Origin: an uncultured Parvularcula sp.
GTDB taxonomy: Bacteria > Pseudomonadota > Alphaproteobacteria > Caulobacterales > Parvularculaceae
NCBI GenBank assembly: GCA_937919225.1
Contig: CALFRH010000063.1
Coordinates: 1 to 56,033, forward strand
Length of the DNA stretch: 56,033 bases
Reading direction: 5' to 3'
The notes beneath the pieces were generated by a model. It made no database searches and was not told the DNA's origin. It worked only from the letters and a program-made list of their open reading frames with translations. How positions within the stretch are numbered: the stretch's first letter is position 1; every line of letters begins with the position of its first letter. Positions 1 through 9,983 of this stretch are shown here, piece after piece. Made by a program: the position numbers and the translations under genes.

Positions 1-85
1 CACTTCTATCAAAAACATGTTCACAAATTAGACATGCTTTGTCTGGAGAATAGCTGTATCCTGCAAAACTTATCTCACTACTCAT
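1..85 (-). CDS. Probable immunity gene for the RHS-HNH toxin, 5' part only
   Basis: The ATG at 85 lies four bases after the stop codon of the RHS gene, and the ribosome-binding sequence AAAGGTGATGGA overlaps the end of that gene. The frame stays open for 28 codons to the window edge (MSSEISFAGYSYS..., then a CLIC pair followed by EHVF). Position directly after a toxin C-terminus, with translational coupling, is the usual place of a cognate immunity gene in polymorphic-toxin loci. The function is inferred from that position; too little protein is visible to name a family. Confidence 0.6.
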   Translation of the reverse strand, partial: MSSEISFAGYSYSPDKACLICEHVFDRS

Positions 86-89
86 TCCA

Positions 90-3000
90 TCACCTTTCGT
101 TCGGTGGTGTCCATTCAGTTCCTAAGTCCTTCTTCCCTTTTGAACTGTTACAGGATTTACAAGCAAGCTTTGAATTTGCAACTGTCGTCGGCCCACCCTT
201 GCTGTGGGCCTGTACGTGATCAACAGTTACGGAATTCGGCTTTCCTGGCTTTTCAGTAAGCACTTTATCACAGTAAGCACAATTAAGCGAGCCGTCAGCT
301 TTTCGATGCGCATCAATGGCAGCTTGTCGAGTCTTCCCTCTAAATAAGCGCCTAGCGATTTTCGCACCGCCAGCAGCCAGACCAGCACCAGGTACCGCCG
401 CCCCCATAGACATGGCCGCCCCGGCATAGTCACCGCGTGCGGTATAAATCGCGGCATTTGCAAGATCTGCTGCGTTACCAAAGACCGGAATCAAGCCGAC
501 AACATCAAGGACCCCCTGAACGCGATCCAAATTGTCGCCATTACTATGGTCAGCAGTATGATTATACACCCACACAGCAGAGCCAGTATTTGCACCGTCG
601 ACAAACTTTTCACCGCCGAGTTTTGAGCCCGCTGCGCCCGCAATCATGCTGACAGCTTCGCCATAACCGTCTTTCCAGTCAGAACTGATCCCAACCGATC
701 CGACAAACGAGGACATCCCCCCTGCGAGGAACCCCGCCTCAAACTCGCGACCGCTTATTTCGTAGATTCCCCCTTGGACGACCCCATGGGTCACCGCACG
801 GGCGACCTCTTTACCGAGACTGCCGACCTCGCCGTACAAATCCCCAACTGCTCCGGCGAATTCCTGAGCCCATCCTTCAGCAAAATTAAGCGCAACCGTG
901 GTGAAGAGATCGGTTAGATTTCCTCCCTGTATCCCTATCTGTATTCCCGCAGCGAGAACGGACGCAGCCGCTCCCTTAATCCCTAAGATAGCCAGCCCGC
1001 CCTTGATGGCAGCCGCTAAGGGATTCGCCAGCACGTTCGCGATCTGTAGCAATGTCGGCGCGATAGCCACAAGCTTCGCCACCACGAGCTTAAAGATAGC
1101 GAAAATCGCCCCAAAGATATGTCCGCTTGGGTCCGTATAGGACAGCGGGTTATTCATTACATAGGTATACCGATTAAGGGCCTGGGCGATGTAGAGATCT
1201 GGAATAATCGGATCGGCTGACAAGAAACGCCCGAGGGACGGGTCGTACACCCGGCCATTCATGTTGATGAGGCCGCTATCGTCCAGCATCTCATGGCCCG
1301 TGAAGCCCCGGGTCATCGCCGTTTGCGTGAAGTTCGTACTCGGTAGGGCCCCGGCCCCATCGTCCTGACCATCAGGGTGACGCCGTTTGCCCCAAGCGTC
1401 ATAGGACAGCTGCTCGGTCACCAGACCGGCATCATCGGTGATCACCGCCACGGAGCCTAAGTGGTCGAGGATGAACCAGCTGGTCTTTCGATCGATGCCC
1501 GCTTGAGGGTCGTCTGTCGTCACATGGCTGCCCACCATGGCGCCACCAGCATAAAGATAGTCCGTCCAGATCTCTGTCGCACCGCCGGGGCTGTTCAACA
1601 GCTTCTCCGACATCACCCCAAAGGCCGCGTAGTAGAACGTACTGCCCCGGGAGGAGATCATCTTCACCCGCTGACGTTCGGCCCCATAGGTGAAGCTCGA
1701 CACACGGGCCGCCGGGTCCACAATAGTCCCGTCATAGATCTGCTTGACTTTATTAAAGCTCGTCCAGGTGATGATCCGACTATTGGACAGATCCAAATTG
1801 GCACCGTCCAGCGTCCCGCTGGAGATCATGTTCCCATTCGCGTCATAGCTATAATGGGTGTCCATTCCCCCCATGCTGGTCATCGTCACCGCATGGGGAC
1901 GAGAGACGCCAAAGCCCCCCTGCTGATACCCATACTGATAGGTTCCAACATCAGTCTTCGTCAGAATATTCCCCGTCGCGTCGTAGGTGACGGTTTTAAT
2001 GTTTTGTGTCCCGGCACTTCCGCATACCGCGATGCCGGCAGCCTCAGCATAGCATTCCAACCGGTTAAGGTGGTCATAGGAGAACATCTCAATCAAGTGA
2101 GATGGTTGAGCAAAATCCCATCGGCTGGTGAGGTTACCCAGCGCGTCAAAGCTGTAAAGAAAGTCAGCGACGTCACTATTCGCTGCTGTATTGGTCCCTA
2201 GACCATTATCAAGCCCCGCCTTGATCGTGCTTAGCGTGCCCTGGTCCTGCTTATAGGTTCGATCCGTAATGACGTCGTTGCCGAACTTCTCCTTAGTCAG
2301 GCGAAGTTCGTGGTCGAACTCGGCTGCCTCCCACAGAACAGCATTGGTTGCCACATTCCGTAGGCGGTGTTCGTAGCCGCGGGTATTGTATTCATACTTC
2401 ACCTCAAGGCCGGAGGGGTATTCGACCTGGTTCAGACGCCTACTCGCGTCATAGGTCGCAGTGTAGGTCTCGGGCACGTCGCCGGTGAGGGCCGACGTGA
2501 TTTGATCTGGACGACCGAGGACATCATACTGAACCGTCTGGGTATGCCCATCGCGTATCGCGGTATGCAACTTGCCGATGCCGGTGGGCCCATTGTCGTA
2601 GGTCCAGGTGGAGACGATGTTCCCCGTCAGCTCCGTCCTGGTGGTGGGCCGACCGAGGAGGTCGTAGGCCATGGTGGTGGTCTGATTTTTAGCGTCGGTC
2701 TGGCTAATCAGTTCCCCAAGGACGTTATACTCGTAGGACCAAATCCCCATATCGGGGTCGTAGCTTTTGACCTTATTCCCCGCCTTGTCATATTCGAAGA
2801 CAGTGACATTGAGGTTGAGACCAGTTTGGCTGAAGCTTGTGTCCGTCGATCCAGTTATCTGATCTGGATCCAACACACGGATGGCCGTTAGGTTTCCAAA
2901 GGCGTCGTAGTAGTAGAGCGTGCATGTCAGAAAACCACCATTCGGCGCCAACTGTTTTACGCCAATGACTTCGCCACGCATGTTCTTCGACGTCAGGGTT

Positions 3001-3929
3001 TGCTGATCTTTATCGTTCTTCACGATGGTCAGCAGACCAAAATATTGCGTGGTCGATTTTGACTGATCCGGGAGGGTAACCTCGGTCACCCGGTTGATGG
3101 AGTCGTACGCGTAAGAGGTCCAATAGAGTGGATTGGCATCGGATGCGAGATGAGGGCGGCTCTCACGAAGTGTCCGTCCCTTGGCATCATATTCTGTGCG
3201 GGCGCGAATATACTCGTTCCCATTCGTCCCATCGAAGCTCTGTGTGTCAGATGCGACTTCACGACCATGGCTGTCATAGTAGACACGGGAACGTGGGGCG
3301 TTCTGGTTATTGTTGCTATCTTTGGACTCCGCGATAATGACGTAGGCCGCGTGAATCCCCGTGGGGCACGCATCGTTGCCTGTGACTTCATTACAGTATT
3401 TGTACTGATAGGTGACATAGCTATCGTCGGGAGCGATTTCTTTCGTCACCCGGCCGAGGGCGTCATATTCCCATTCGCTCTCAAGACCGTTGGGGCCCTT
3501 TTGCTTCGTGGGAGAGCCGGTCGCTTCATCATAGGACACCCACTCTTCTTGATGGCCCAAAGCATTATTGACGAAGCGCGGGAACTGACCCGCCGGATAA
3601 GAACTGCCTGCGCCGTAGTAGGTGGTCTCGGACTGACGAGTCGCGATATCCTTACTGTTTCCCATATCATTGCCGGTCGTGATGACCTTCGTGGTATTCC
3701 CAAACGCATCGTAAAGATGCTCAGTTTCGACGCGAAAGTTGGCGTCATTGGGTTCGATAATCTCTTTGGTGAGAAGCCCTGTGGTGGGATCGTACTCAAA
3801 GCTCGACTCTCTCGTGCCACTCACAGTCGCGTGCGCCGTCGTCACCCCCGTGACGAGTGCGAGGACAACAATCAGACAACGAATGACAAGGCTGTGCCGG
3901 GCATCCCCGATTTGGCAGTCCGTTTTCAT
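90..3929 (-). CDS. RHS-repeat protein with C-terminal HNH nuclease toxin domain
   Basis: A 1279-residue RHS/YD-repeat protein. An N-terminal signal-like segment (residues about 15-34, ending AHA) suggests export. Many YD repeats follow (for example YDALGRVTKE, YDLLGRPTTR), and then the RHS core signature near residues 910-950 (GRVYDPSLGRFLSADPI, then NRYTYVMNNPLSYTDPSGH), which marks the junction with the variable tip. The last about 65 residues hold CAYC, VDHVQAHSKGG, and CKSCNSS, the layout of a zinc-bound HNH nuclease (H of the DH pair, then N, between two CxxC pairs). Family knowledge: the RHS shell encloses and delivers a C-terminal toxin. The start has GGGGGAGA eight bases upstream. It follows a small secreted gene and the SpvB-like gene on the same strand, and an apparent immunity gene follows it. 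It most likely acts as an antibacterial DNase; the delivery route is not visible. Confidence 0.9.
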   Translation of the reverse strand: MKTDCQIGDARHSLVIRCLIVVLALVTGVTTAHATVSGTRESSFEYDPTTGLLTKEIIEPNDANFRVETEHLYDAFGNTTKVITTGNDMGNSKDIATRQSETTYYGAGSSYPAGQFPRFVNNALGHQEEWVSYDEATGSPTKQKGPNGLESEWEYDALGRVTKEIAPDDSYVTYQYKYCNEVTGNDACPTGIHAAYVIIAESKDSNNNQNAPRSRVYYDSHGREVASDTQSFDGTNGNEYIRARTEYDAKGRTLRESRPHLASDANPLYWTSYAYDSINRVTEVTLPDQSKSTTQYFGLLTIVKNDKDQQTLTSKNMRGEVIGVKQLAPNGGFLTCTLYYYDAFGNLTAIRVLDPDQITGSTDTSFSQTGLNLNVTVFEYDKAGNKVKSYDPDMGIWSYEYNVLGELISQTDAKNQTTTMAYDLLGRPTTRTELTGNIVSTWTYDNGPTGIGKLHTAIRDGHTQTVQYDVLGRPDQITSALTGDVPETYTATYDASRRLNQVEYPSGLEVKYEYNTRGYEHRLRNVATNAVLWEAAEFDHELRLTKEKFGNDVITDRTYKQDQGTLSTIKAGLDNGLGTNTAANSDVADFLYSFDALGNLTSRWDFAQPSHLIEMFSYDHLNRLECYAEAAGIAVCGSAGTQNIKTVTYDATGNILTKTDVGTYQYGYQQGGFGVSRPHAVTMTSMGGMDTHYSYDANGNMISSGTLDGANLDLSNSRIITWTSFNKVKQIYDGTIVDPAARVSSFTYGAERQRVKMISSRGSTFYYAAFGVMSEKLLNSPGGATEIWTDYLYAGGAMVGSHVTTDDPQAGIDRKTSWFILDHLGSVAVITDDAGLVTEQLSYDAWGKRRHPDGQDDGAGALPSTNFTQTAMTRGFTGHEMLDDSGLINMNGRVYDPSLGRFLSADPIIPDLYIAQALNRYTYVMNNPLSYTDPSGHIFGAIFAIFKLVVAKLVAIAPTLLQIANVLANPLAAAIKGGLAILGIKGAAASVLAAGIQIGIQGGNLTDLFTTVALNFAEGWAQEFAGAVGDLYGEVGSLGKEVARAVTHGVVQGGIYEISGREFEAGFLAGGMSSFVGSVGISSDWKDGYGEAVSMIAGAAGSKLGGEKFVDGANTGSAVWVYNHTADHSNGDNLDRVQGVLDVVGLIPVFGNAADLANAAIYTARGDYAGAAMSMGAAVPGAGLAAGGAKIARRLFRGKTRQAAIDAHRKADGSLNCAYCDKVLTEKPGKPNSVTVDHVQAHSKGGPTTVANSKLACKSCNSSKGKKDLGTEWTPPNER

Positions 3930-4005
3930 TCGATTCTCCCCCTCAAGAGGTCAAAGACAGGTATGTGGTTGCAATGACCGCCGGTGACGCGCCACCGGCA
4001 GCCCG

Positions 4006-4329
4006 TTAGTCAAGAACGGCGGCGTTGTTCGCCTGGATAAAATCGGAGCGGCTTGTGGTGGCCTGCGCCTCGGTACCGGTAGACGTACACAGAGCGGTGC
4101 CAACGACGACGCCGCGATCAGCCAATAGCTGCTGCCAGCCCATTACGATCTCGTCTTGAACAATTTGGTACTCAGATGGATTAAGCACATCACCCCTGAA
4201 GATTTGAGAGACGGAAGCGGTCGCCCCGCTTACATTGGTGCAGTACCACCAGGTCTCCCCCGACTGGGCCCAAGCAGTGCCGATAATGCTTGCCGCCCCT
4301 AGCGCTATACTGATCATCGTCTTGTTCAT
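4006..4329 (-). CDS. Small secreted protein between SpvB-like and RHS genes
   Basis: A 107-residue protein. I chose the ATG at 4329 because GGAAAAAGGA lies about 8-10 bases upstream and because the protein then starts with a clean signal peptide (MNKTMISIALGAASIIGTAWA, cleavage before QS). A longer in-frame start at 4362 would put eleven charged residues in front. The mature part contains two cysteines (YCTNVSG and ALCTS) that could form a disulphide. I recognise no family. It sits between the SpvB/FG-GAP gene and the RHS-HNH gene with gaps of about 70 bp, so it is probably co-transcribed and may serve as an accessory or adaptor of the secreted complex (inference). Confidence 0.75.
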   Translation of the reverse strand: MNKTMISIALGAASIIGTAWAQSGETWWYCTNVSGATASVSQIFRGDVLNPSEYQIVQDEIVMGWQQLLADRGVVVGTALCTSTGTEAQATTSRSDFIQANNAAVLD

Positions 4330-4398
4330 CGCTTTGTTGTTCCTTTTTCCTATCCCCGTCACCCCGGGAAAGTGCCGTACCGGACAAATGACCGAGGG

Positions 4399-7300
4399 TT
4401 ATTGTTCCTCGAACACGGCCTCGCCGCTGAATACTGAGTAGCTAATGCGCTTGAAGAAGTGTGTCAGCTCGGTGTCCTGAGACTGCTCCTCTAGAATATG
4501 CGCCATGAAACTTGCCGTTGCGTTCTTACGAATACGGACATGCCCCACATCTTGACCGCCGCCGGTAGCGAAATTGGCGAAGACAAGATTGGATGACGAG
4601 AAGCCCGTGACCCAAACGGATGCTTCATTTTGGGTGATACTACCGGGGGTCTTGCTGGTAACAGTAATGGGTGCACCATCGGCATTACCCACACTATTGT
4701 TTGTACCTTTTTCAATCGCAACCCATCCGATCACCTCCTGCCCGGCCGGCGACCCGGAAGGGACGTTGTGCTCATCATATTGGAAAGCAACATCAAAACC
4801 CGTCGCAGTCCTGTTCTGAACTCTCGGCACCGTGAAGACCGTTGCATTTTGCGGATGGGCCAATACTGCGGGGTCCACCGCATTAAAGTTCGCAGACAAT
4901 GGCACAGTCGTATGAGCCGCATCAAAGCAATTACTGTCAACGACGCAAGCGCCGCTAGTGGTCACCAGCCCCGCCTCAACGGTCAGTCCCCCATCCAGTA
5001 TCCAGGACCCCGGCTTCATCACTAAGATGGCGACATCGCGAGGGGTGATGGTCGTCGGCGTTTGAACCCCAGCATTGTCATAGTTGGAGGGAATTTGACG
5101 CACCGAGACTTCATATGTGCCATCCGTCGCCTGCTGAACTTGCGCATGGATATAGCTGTTCTCGATGGGGTTTGGCTGCGCTGATGGGCTGTGGACATCC
5201 TGCGGCATCGCAATGATGACCGGCGTCGTGTCATATACCCCCGACAAAGAGTGTGTTTTGAAGCTACCATCAACACTCTGCACCAGGACAACTTCACCGA
5301 CCGCATCGGCGTTACTGCTAGGGTTTGGGGGATTGGGGTCAGGATCTGGATCGCCACCACCGCTGTTCCCGCCGGTGAAGGTGCCCTCCCCTGTGAAAGC
5401 GACCCAGTCGATGCTTTCATCAGACCAGTGGGTCAGTTCAGCATTCTCTGATTGCTCTTCCAAAACATGAGCGACAAACCCTGAGGTCGTAAGACCATTG
5501 AGGCGAGCTTCCGACGGATCGATTCCAGTAGCAGTAGTCATACTCGCCAGCACAAGCGGCACATTGCCACCACTCGTCGCAACGAAACTGCTGGGATAGG
5601 ACTGCGTATGATCTGTATGGTCGGCAGCTGCCAGCTTACCCGCCAGCAACGATAATCCATTATCGCCATCGGCCTCACCGGCCAGGAGAGCGACCCACCC
5701 AACGGTTCTCGTCCCATCTGGGCCAGTAACGGTGTTGGTGCCCGACGGGAAGAGAGAGTTGGTCTTTAGCTCATCATACTGAAACCCCACCTCTGCGCCA
5801 ACGGCCGTAACACTTAGCACGCGCGGCACGGTATATTCATCAGCTTCTTGAACATGGGTGAGCAAGATGGGCGACGTCGAAAACGCAGATCCCCCCGCCC
5901 CATCATCGAAAGAGATAGTACTGGCACTAAAATTGTTGCCGTAGCAGAGCGGATCCGCCGCACCACCTGCGGCCCGTTCGCAGACCAGTGTCGCTGGGTG
6001 CAGCCCCGCCATAACCGTCTCGCCACTCGGCAATATATGGGTGCCCGGTTTCATGACCATCACCGCAATGTCTCTGGCAATGAGCGCAGATGACGACCCG
6101 CCACCGACATTTCTTGCTGGGACTTGCTTCACATATACGCGATATTTATTCGAACCAGCGTCGAACTCCACACGGGATGAGACGACGCTATTCACCATCG
6201 GGTTGCCTTGGGGCGTATTAGGAGCGTCTTGCTGCAGGGCAATGACCACTGGCGGAGCGTCATATGTCCCCTCTAATTCCGCATGCAGTTCTGTCCCCAC
6301 GACATTGCTCACGACAACGACCTCACCAAAGATCTCCGCAGGGGGCGTGGGATCAGGGATCTGTTGCTCAGGATCACCACCAGAACCCGCCGCCCCAGCA
6401 CCGGCGCCAGTCGCCGCGTTCATCAGTGTGAGATGATCAGGTTCCGGCACCTGAGAAGTCACTTTGGTATTGGTCAGACGGCCAATCTGCCACTTCCCAC
6501 CACTGGTCTCATTGAGATATTCATTGATCGTGGTCTTGGTTCCGCCCGCGTCAGGGTCAGCATCAGTCCCGGTTTTGACCACAACGATAAGAGGATTGCC
6601 AAAATCATCATAGTCCGAGGGCGTGCTATTGATGTCGCCAAAATATTCAGTGGTGACGGTCGGAAGATCATTATTGGGATCATTTAAATTACCCCCTGGA
6701 TCATTCGCCCGCTCGATTGATTTTTTGAGAAACGGGAAGTAGCGTCTGGAATATTGCGGGCCCCAGCTCTTATCATCATAGGTGTTTGTGGTTTCGTTAA
6801 GGACAACGGAACCAAGAACCTTCTTGTCTTCCTTCAAAGCGCCGATAAATGGAAAATCCTGACGGAACGTTTGAGTTTGCTCAACACAGATCGAAGCATT
6901 GGTCGTTTGGCAAATCTGCTCATCACGCACCTTGTACTGACGGAAGCCCAAGAAACCCCTGCCCTTTGCATGGTACTTCCCGCCTAAATACTCGTATGTG
7001 GAGCTGTAGGTGCCACCAACGCCATTATCGGAGTCCACCTGAGACACAAGCTGCATAGCGCCAATGAAATCCACATCGGGATAAGTCGCCGCGCTGGCAC
7101 CGCTATCCTTCGTGTACACACTGGCGTCCGTGCCCGATTTGTAAACGAACGTCGTCTCTGACCCGAGCCCCGTGGTGACCGTCTCAAGCAAGTCAGGGAC
7201 AGTGGAGGTGTTTAGGTAAAGGCGGTTCGTGCCGTGCTGCGCACCCACCCAAAGCATATCAGTTAAACCGTCACCGTTAAAATCACCGGGATAAAAGCTC

Positions 7301-9417
7301 CCGACCTCATCGAGATCAGATGAAGGAATGCTAGAAACCTTGGGGGAAAAACTCGCATCCCCTTCGTTCATCTGCCAACTAGTGGACCCCGTGCCAAAAT
7401 CATAACGTAAAATATCGTCAAGACCATCAGCATTCCAATCACCAACATAAAAGACGTTATCATCTCCCTGAACAACACTAACCGGGATCAAATTGGAATC
7501 TTCAGCAAACGAGCCCAAGCCTTGGTGCACAAGAAGTGTGCTTTCGCCATCATCTTTATCCAGACGCACTAAATCAGCCAGCCCGTCCCCATTCCAATCC
7601 TGCATCAGTTGCCGCAAGGCCTTAAACGCGCTAGCGCCGAAATGTGTAATAATGGGTACGGAGGAATTTACCAACTCAAATGTCAAATCGCCATTGCCGA
7701 ATCCCCAAACCGACGTGAGCCCGTTAGTACCAGTCGTTCCCGTCGGCTTTTCTCTATCCCAAAGAATATCCGTAACACCATCTCCGTTCCAATCCGCCAC
7801 TCTCAATCGAGTTCTAAAAGTGCCAAGGCACAGCAATTGCGTCGAACAGGGATAGTATGCCTCAATCTCATCCAGTTCACTAGGATCAACAGGATTATTT
7901 GAAGTGGAAACGTTAAAACTTTGATCGAGCACAAACAATTTATTAGCGCCGGTATCACTGTCGAACCAAACAAAGTCTGTTAATGCGTCACCATTCCAAT
8001 CACCACTCTCAAAATCCCCCCACACAACATCTGCAGGATCCACTTTGTTTGAATAACTGTTGAAAGCAACAGTCGTCCCAGACGAATTATTTATAAAGTA
8101 GTAATTTTGCCCGTTACTCCTCTCCCTCCAGAAAAAGTCAGGGAGCCCATCACCATCAAAATCTCCAAACAGGAGTTCACCATTTCCTCCCACCAGCTTT
8201 GATGTTGCGATTGGATTAGGAACGTTCGTAAAATCTCCACTACCATTGCCGATATACCAAATATTAGCGCCCGTATCCTTCTTCCACGCCAGAACGTCAG
8301 TGACACCATCACCATTCCAATCGGCTGGAAATAACTGATATTCAGCAGTCGCCTTAAGGATGTTAGTTGGCAACTTGTTCACCAAACCACTCGCAAACCC
8401 AAAGCTCGACGTCGTGACATCAAACTCGGTTTTCGGGAGGCAGGTCTGATCATTTCCTGTGCCGGCGCACAGCTCAATGTCCTTCAGAACACTGCGCTTT
8501 GTAGCGGCACTCTCTTGGTAAGTGAGATTATATTCTCGCGAAAGTGTTCCGTTTAGAGGGCCAAAGGTCGGGTTGAAAACGCCATCAAAATAGGTGCGAA
8601 CCGCCTTCAACCGTTTGGTGGTGGTTATCTTCGAACCGTCCAGATAGCGCACTCTATCATCGCTGCGATCTTCATAATCGAGATCAACATATTTCGTGGG
8701 ATTAAGGTTTGCGTTATCGTTGCCAGTATAGACAATGCGTGTCGGGTAGGCCTCACCCGTTGCCACATTATTGTGATACGCAACAGCCAAGTAGTTCCCC
8801 TTGACGTCTGTTATCCTATTCACTGCCCATGAACGCACCACGTCTTGTTGGGCGCTTGCCACCATGCGAGCATTTGAAGTGTAGCCAAACTCCATTACCT
8901 GGCCGGACTTGGTCCAAACCTTGAACTTCGCTGGCCCTGTGATCCCCGATTCCGTATAAGAGACAATCTTCGAAAACCCGTCGATTTCCGTACGGTATTC
9001 CGTGCCATTCCCGCCGTAACTCCCGCTGACCGCAATCAGCTTCTGCCCATCGAGACAGAACTTATCCTGACCGTCGAAGCGCACACCGCGGGTGACGCCG
9101 TCCTGGGCAATGGTTTTCCCGCAGCGGCCGATGGATGGCAAGCCACCGAGGCTCCACCCTACCCCGAGAAGGCCATTCCCCTGCTGACTAGAATAGTTGA
9201 GCGTCAGGGATGGAGTCATGCCCGCCGTCCCGGGCGGCACTTCAATAGGGATTGTATAGGTCGCAGCCCCCGATGGGGTGACACCATACTGCCCAGGGAG
9301 CATCATCATCTGCGCTGACGCAATCGGCGCGGTGCCAACAGCCACGCTTGCCGCCAACCCGGCAAACAACTTCATTGACTTCACTGGAGCAGATTTAAAC
9401 CGTGTAAAAAGGCGCAC
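4399..9417 (-). CDS. SpvB/FG-GAP (TcdB-like) secreted protein with two tandem C-terminal modules
   Basis: A 1672-residue exported protein. A GTG start at 9417 gives a signal peptide ending in ASA; an ATG at 9375 is an alternative. Residues about 40-330 match the SpvB/TcdB N-terminal domain (PSGAATYTIPIEVPPGT, LNYSSQQGNGLLGVGWSLGG). Residues about 360-720 carry repeated DWNGDGxxD calcium-binding FG-GAP/VCBS units. The C-terminus (about 1030-1350 and 1367-1672) is one module present twice, joined by a Gly/Asp/Pro linker. Each copy starts GEVV, has PxVIA near the start, a second block RDxAxxVMKPG, then FTVPRV or YTVPRV with FQYDE, WVA, and ends HxLEEQSxxxELTH. The module resembles H-type lectin sandwiches (low confidence). 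No toxin domain is evident, so it may form the shell or a surface-binding partner of the RHS protein encoded downstream. Confidence 0.85.
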   Translation of the reverse strand: MRLFTRFKSAPVKSMKLFAGLAASVAVGTAPIASAQMMMLPGQYGVTPSGAATYTIPIEVPPGTAGMTPSLTLNYSSQQGNGLLGVGWSLGGLPSIGRCGKTIAQDGVTRGVRFDGQDKFCLDGQKLIAVSGSYGGNGTEYRTEIDGFSKIVSYTESGITGPAKFKVWTKSGQVMEFGYTSNARMVASAQQDVVRSWAVNRITDVKGNYLAVAYHNNVATGEAYPTRIVYTGNDNANLNPTKYVDLDYEDRSDDRVRYLDGSKITTTKRLKAVRTYFDGVFNPTFGPLNGTLSREYNLTYQESAATKRSVLKDIELCAGTGNDQTCLPKTEFDVTTSSFGFASGLVNKLPTNILKATAEYQLFPADWNGDGVTDVLAWKKDTGANIWYIGNGSGDFTNVPNPIATSKLVGGNGELLFGDFDGDGLPDFFWRERSNGQNYYFINNSSGTTVAFNSYSNKVDPADVVWGDFESGDWNGDALTDFVWFDSDTGANKLFVLDQSFNVSTSNNPVDPSELDEIEAYYPCSTQLLCLGTFRTRLRVADWNGDGVTDILWDREKPTGTTGTNGLTSVWGFGNGDLTFELVNSSVPIITHFGASAFKALRQLMQDWNGDGLADLVRLDKDDGESTLLVHQGLGSFAEDSNLIPVSVVQGDDNVFYVGDWNADGLDDILRYDFGTGSTSWQMNEGDASFSPKVSSIPSSDLDEVGSFYPGDFNGDGLTDMLWVGAQHGTNRLYLNTSTVPDLLETVTTGLGSETTFVYKSGTDASVYTKDSGASAATYPDVDFIGAMQLVSQVDSDNGVGGTYSSTYEYLGGKYHAKGRGFLGFRQYKVRDEQICQTTNASICVEQTQTFRQDFPFIGALKEDKKVLGSVVLNETTNTYDDKSWGPQYSRRYFPFLKKSIERANDPGGNLNDPNNDLPTVTTEYFGDINSTPSDYDDFGNPLIVVVKTGTDADPDAGGTKTTINEYLNETSGGKWQIGRLTNTKVTSQVPEPDHLTLMNAATGAGAGAAGSGGDPEQQIPDPTPPAEIFGEVVVVSNVVGTELHAELEGTYDAPPVVIALQQDAPNTPQGNPMVNSVVSSRVEFDAGSNKYRVYVKQVPARNVGGGSSSALIARDIAVMVMKPGTHILPSGETVMAGLHPATLVCERAAGGAADPLCYGNNFSASTISFDDGAGGSAFSTSPILLTHVQEADEYTVPRVLSVTAVGAEVGFQYDELKTNSLFPSGTNTVTGPDGTRTVGWVALLAGEADGDNGLSLLAGKLAAADHTDHTQSYPSSFVATSGGNVPLVLASMTTATGIDPSEARLNGLTTSGFVAHVLEEQSENAELTHWSDESIDWVAFTGEGTFTGGNSGGGDPDPDPNPPNPSSNADAVGEVVLVQSVDGSFKTHSLSGVYDTTPVIIAMPQDVHSPSAQPNPIENSYIHAQVQQATDGTYEVSVRQIPSNYDNAGVQTPTTITPRDVAILVMKPGSWILDGGLTVEAGLVTTSGACVVDSNCFDAAHTTVPLSANFNAVDPAVLAHPQNATVFTVPRVQNRTATGFDVAFQYDEHNVPSGSPAGQEVIGWVAIEKGTNNSVGNADGAPITVTSKTPGSITQNEASVWVTGFSSSNLVFANFATGGGQDVGHVRIRKNATASFMAHILEEQSQDTELTHFFKRISYSVFSGEAVFEEQ

Positions 9418-9685
9418 GCTTCCACCATCCCTCTCTGACGACGGATTAATATAGACACAGCCCGCAGGACCGCCCCTAATGATCTTTATGCTGGGATTTC
9501 CCCCCTGCAGTGTATCTCGTAGGAAGCTTTATCGGGACAATCAACCCAAAATGTCGCAGCAATACATAAAACTGCAGTGCTGAGTAAAATTTCTCACTTG
9601 TTCAATACCCTATCAACCCGCACCAGTTCGCGACAACTGATCCGTCCTGGTTGTTCCGGAGACCCGGAAGTAAGAATACTGGGTC

Positions 9686-9829
9686 ATGGGAAAGACGAAG
9701 AACGGAACACGTTATCCAGAGGCGCTCCGCGCGCGAGCAGTACGGATGGCCCTGGGTCACCAGACAGAATACGCGAGCAGATCGACAACGATATTGTCGG
9801 CCCTCAGGAAGGATTTTTTGCAGGCATAG
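9686..9829 (+). pseudogene. IS3-family transposase orfA fragment (first copy)
   Basis: The frame from the ATG at 9686 reads MGKTKNGTRYPEALRARAVRM followed by HQTEYASR, the start of an IS3-type OrfA helix-turn-helix. It then loses similarity and stops after 47 codons at TAG 9827-9829. A complete OrfA is about 90-110 residues and is followed by OrfB, and neither is present here. The 268 bases between this fragment and the SpvB-like gene hold no gene that I can see; they should contain the promoter of that gene. Confidence 0.65.
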
Positions 9830-9980
9830 ATACGTCCACCCCGCCGAACTTTGCTTTCCATTTGTAGAGTGTTGCCAAGCTGATGCCGTGACGGCGACAC
9901 ATCTCGCTCGTCCGCTCACCGCGTTCCTGTTCGGCCAAGATCGATATGATCTGTTCCTCGCTGAATCTCGACCTCCTCAT
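9804..9980 (-). pseudogene. IS3-family transposase orfA fragment (second copy, opposite strand)
   Basis: On the minus strand the ATG at 9980 opens MRRSRFSEEQIISILAEQE, then CRRHGISLATLYKWKAKFGG, an almost textbook IS3/IS407-type OrfA N-terminal helix-turn-helix. After GGVDVS the frame diverges and stops at 9804-9806. It overlaps the 3' end of the oppositely oriented first fragment by 26 bases, so two different IS3 elements were joined head to head and mostly deleted. No OrfB and no inverted repeats of either element are visible. Confidence 0.75.
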
Positions 9981-9983
9981 CTC

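Noticed and set aside
898-3977. Long open frames on the plus strand opposite the RHS gene
   Set aside because: They are antisense shadows of a long GC-rich gene, without ribosome-binding sites or family matches; the minus-strand protein has clear RHS repeats.
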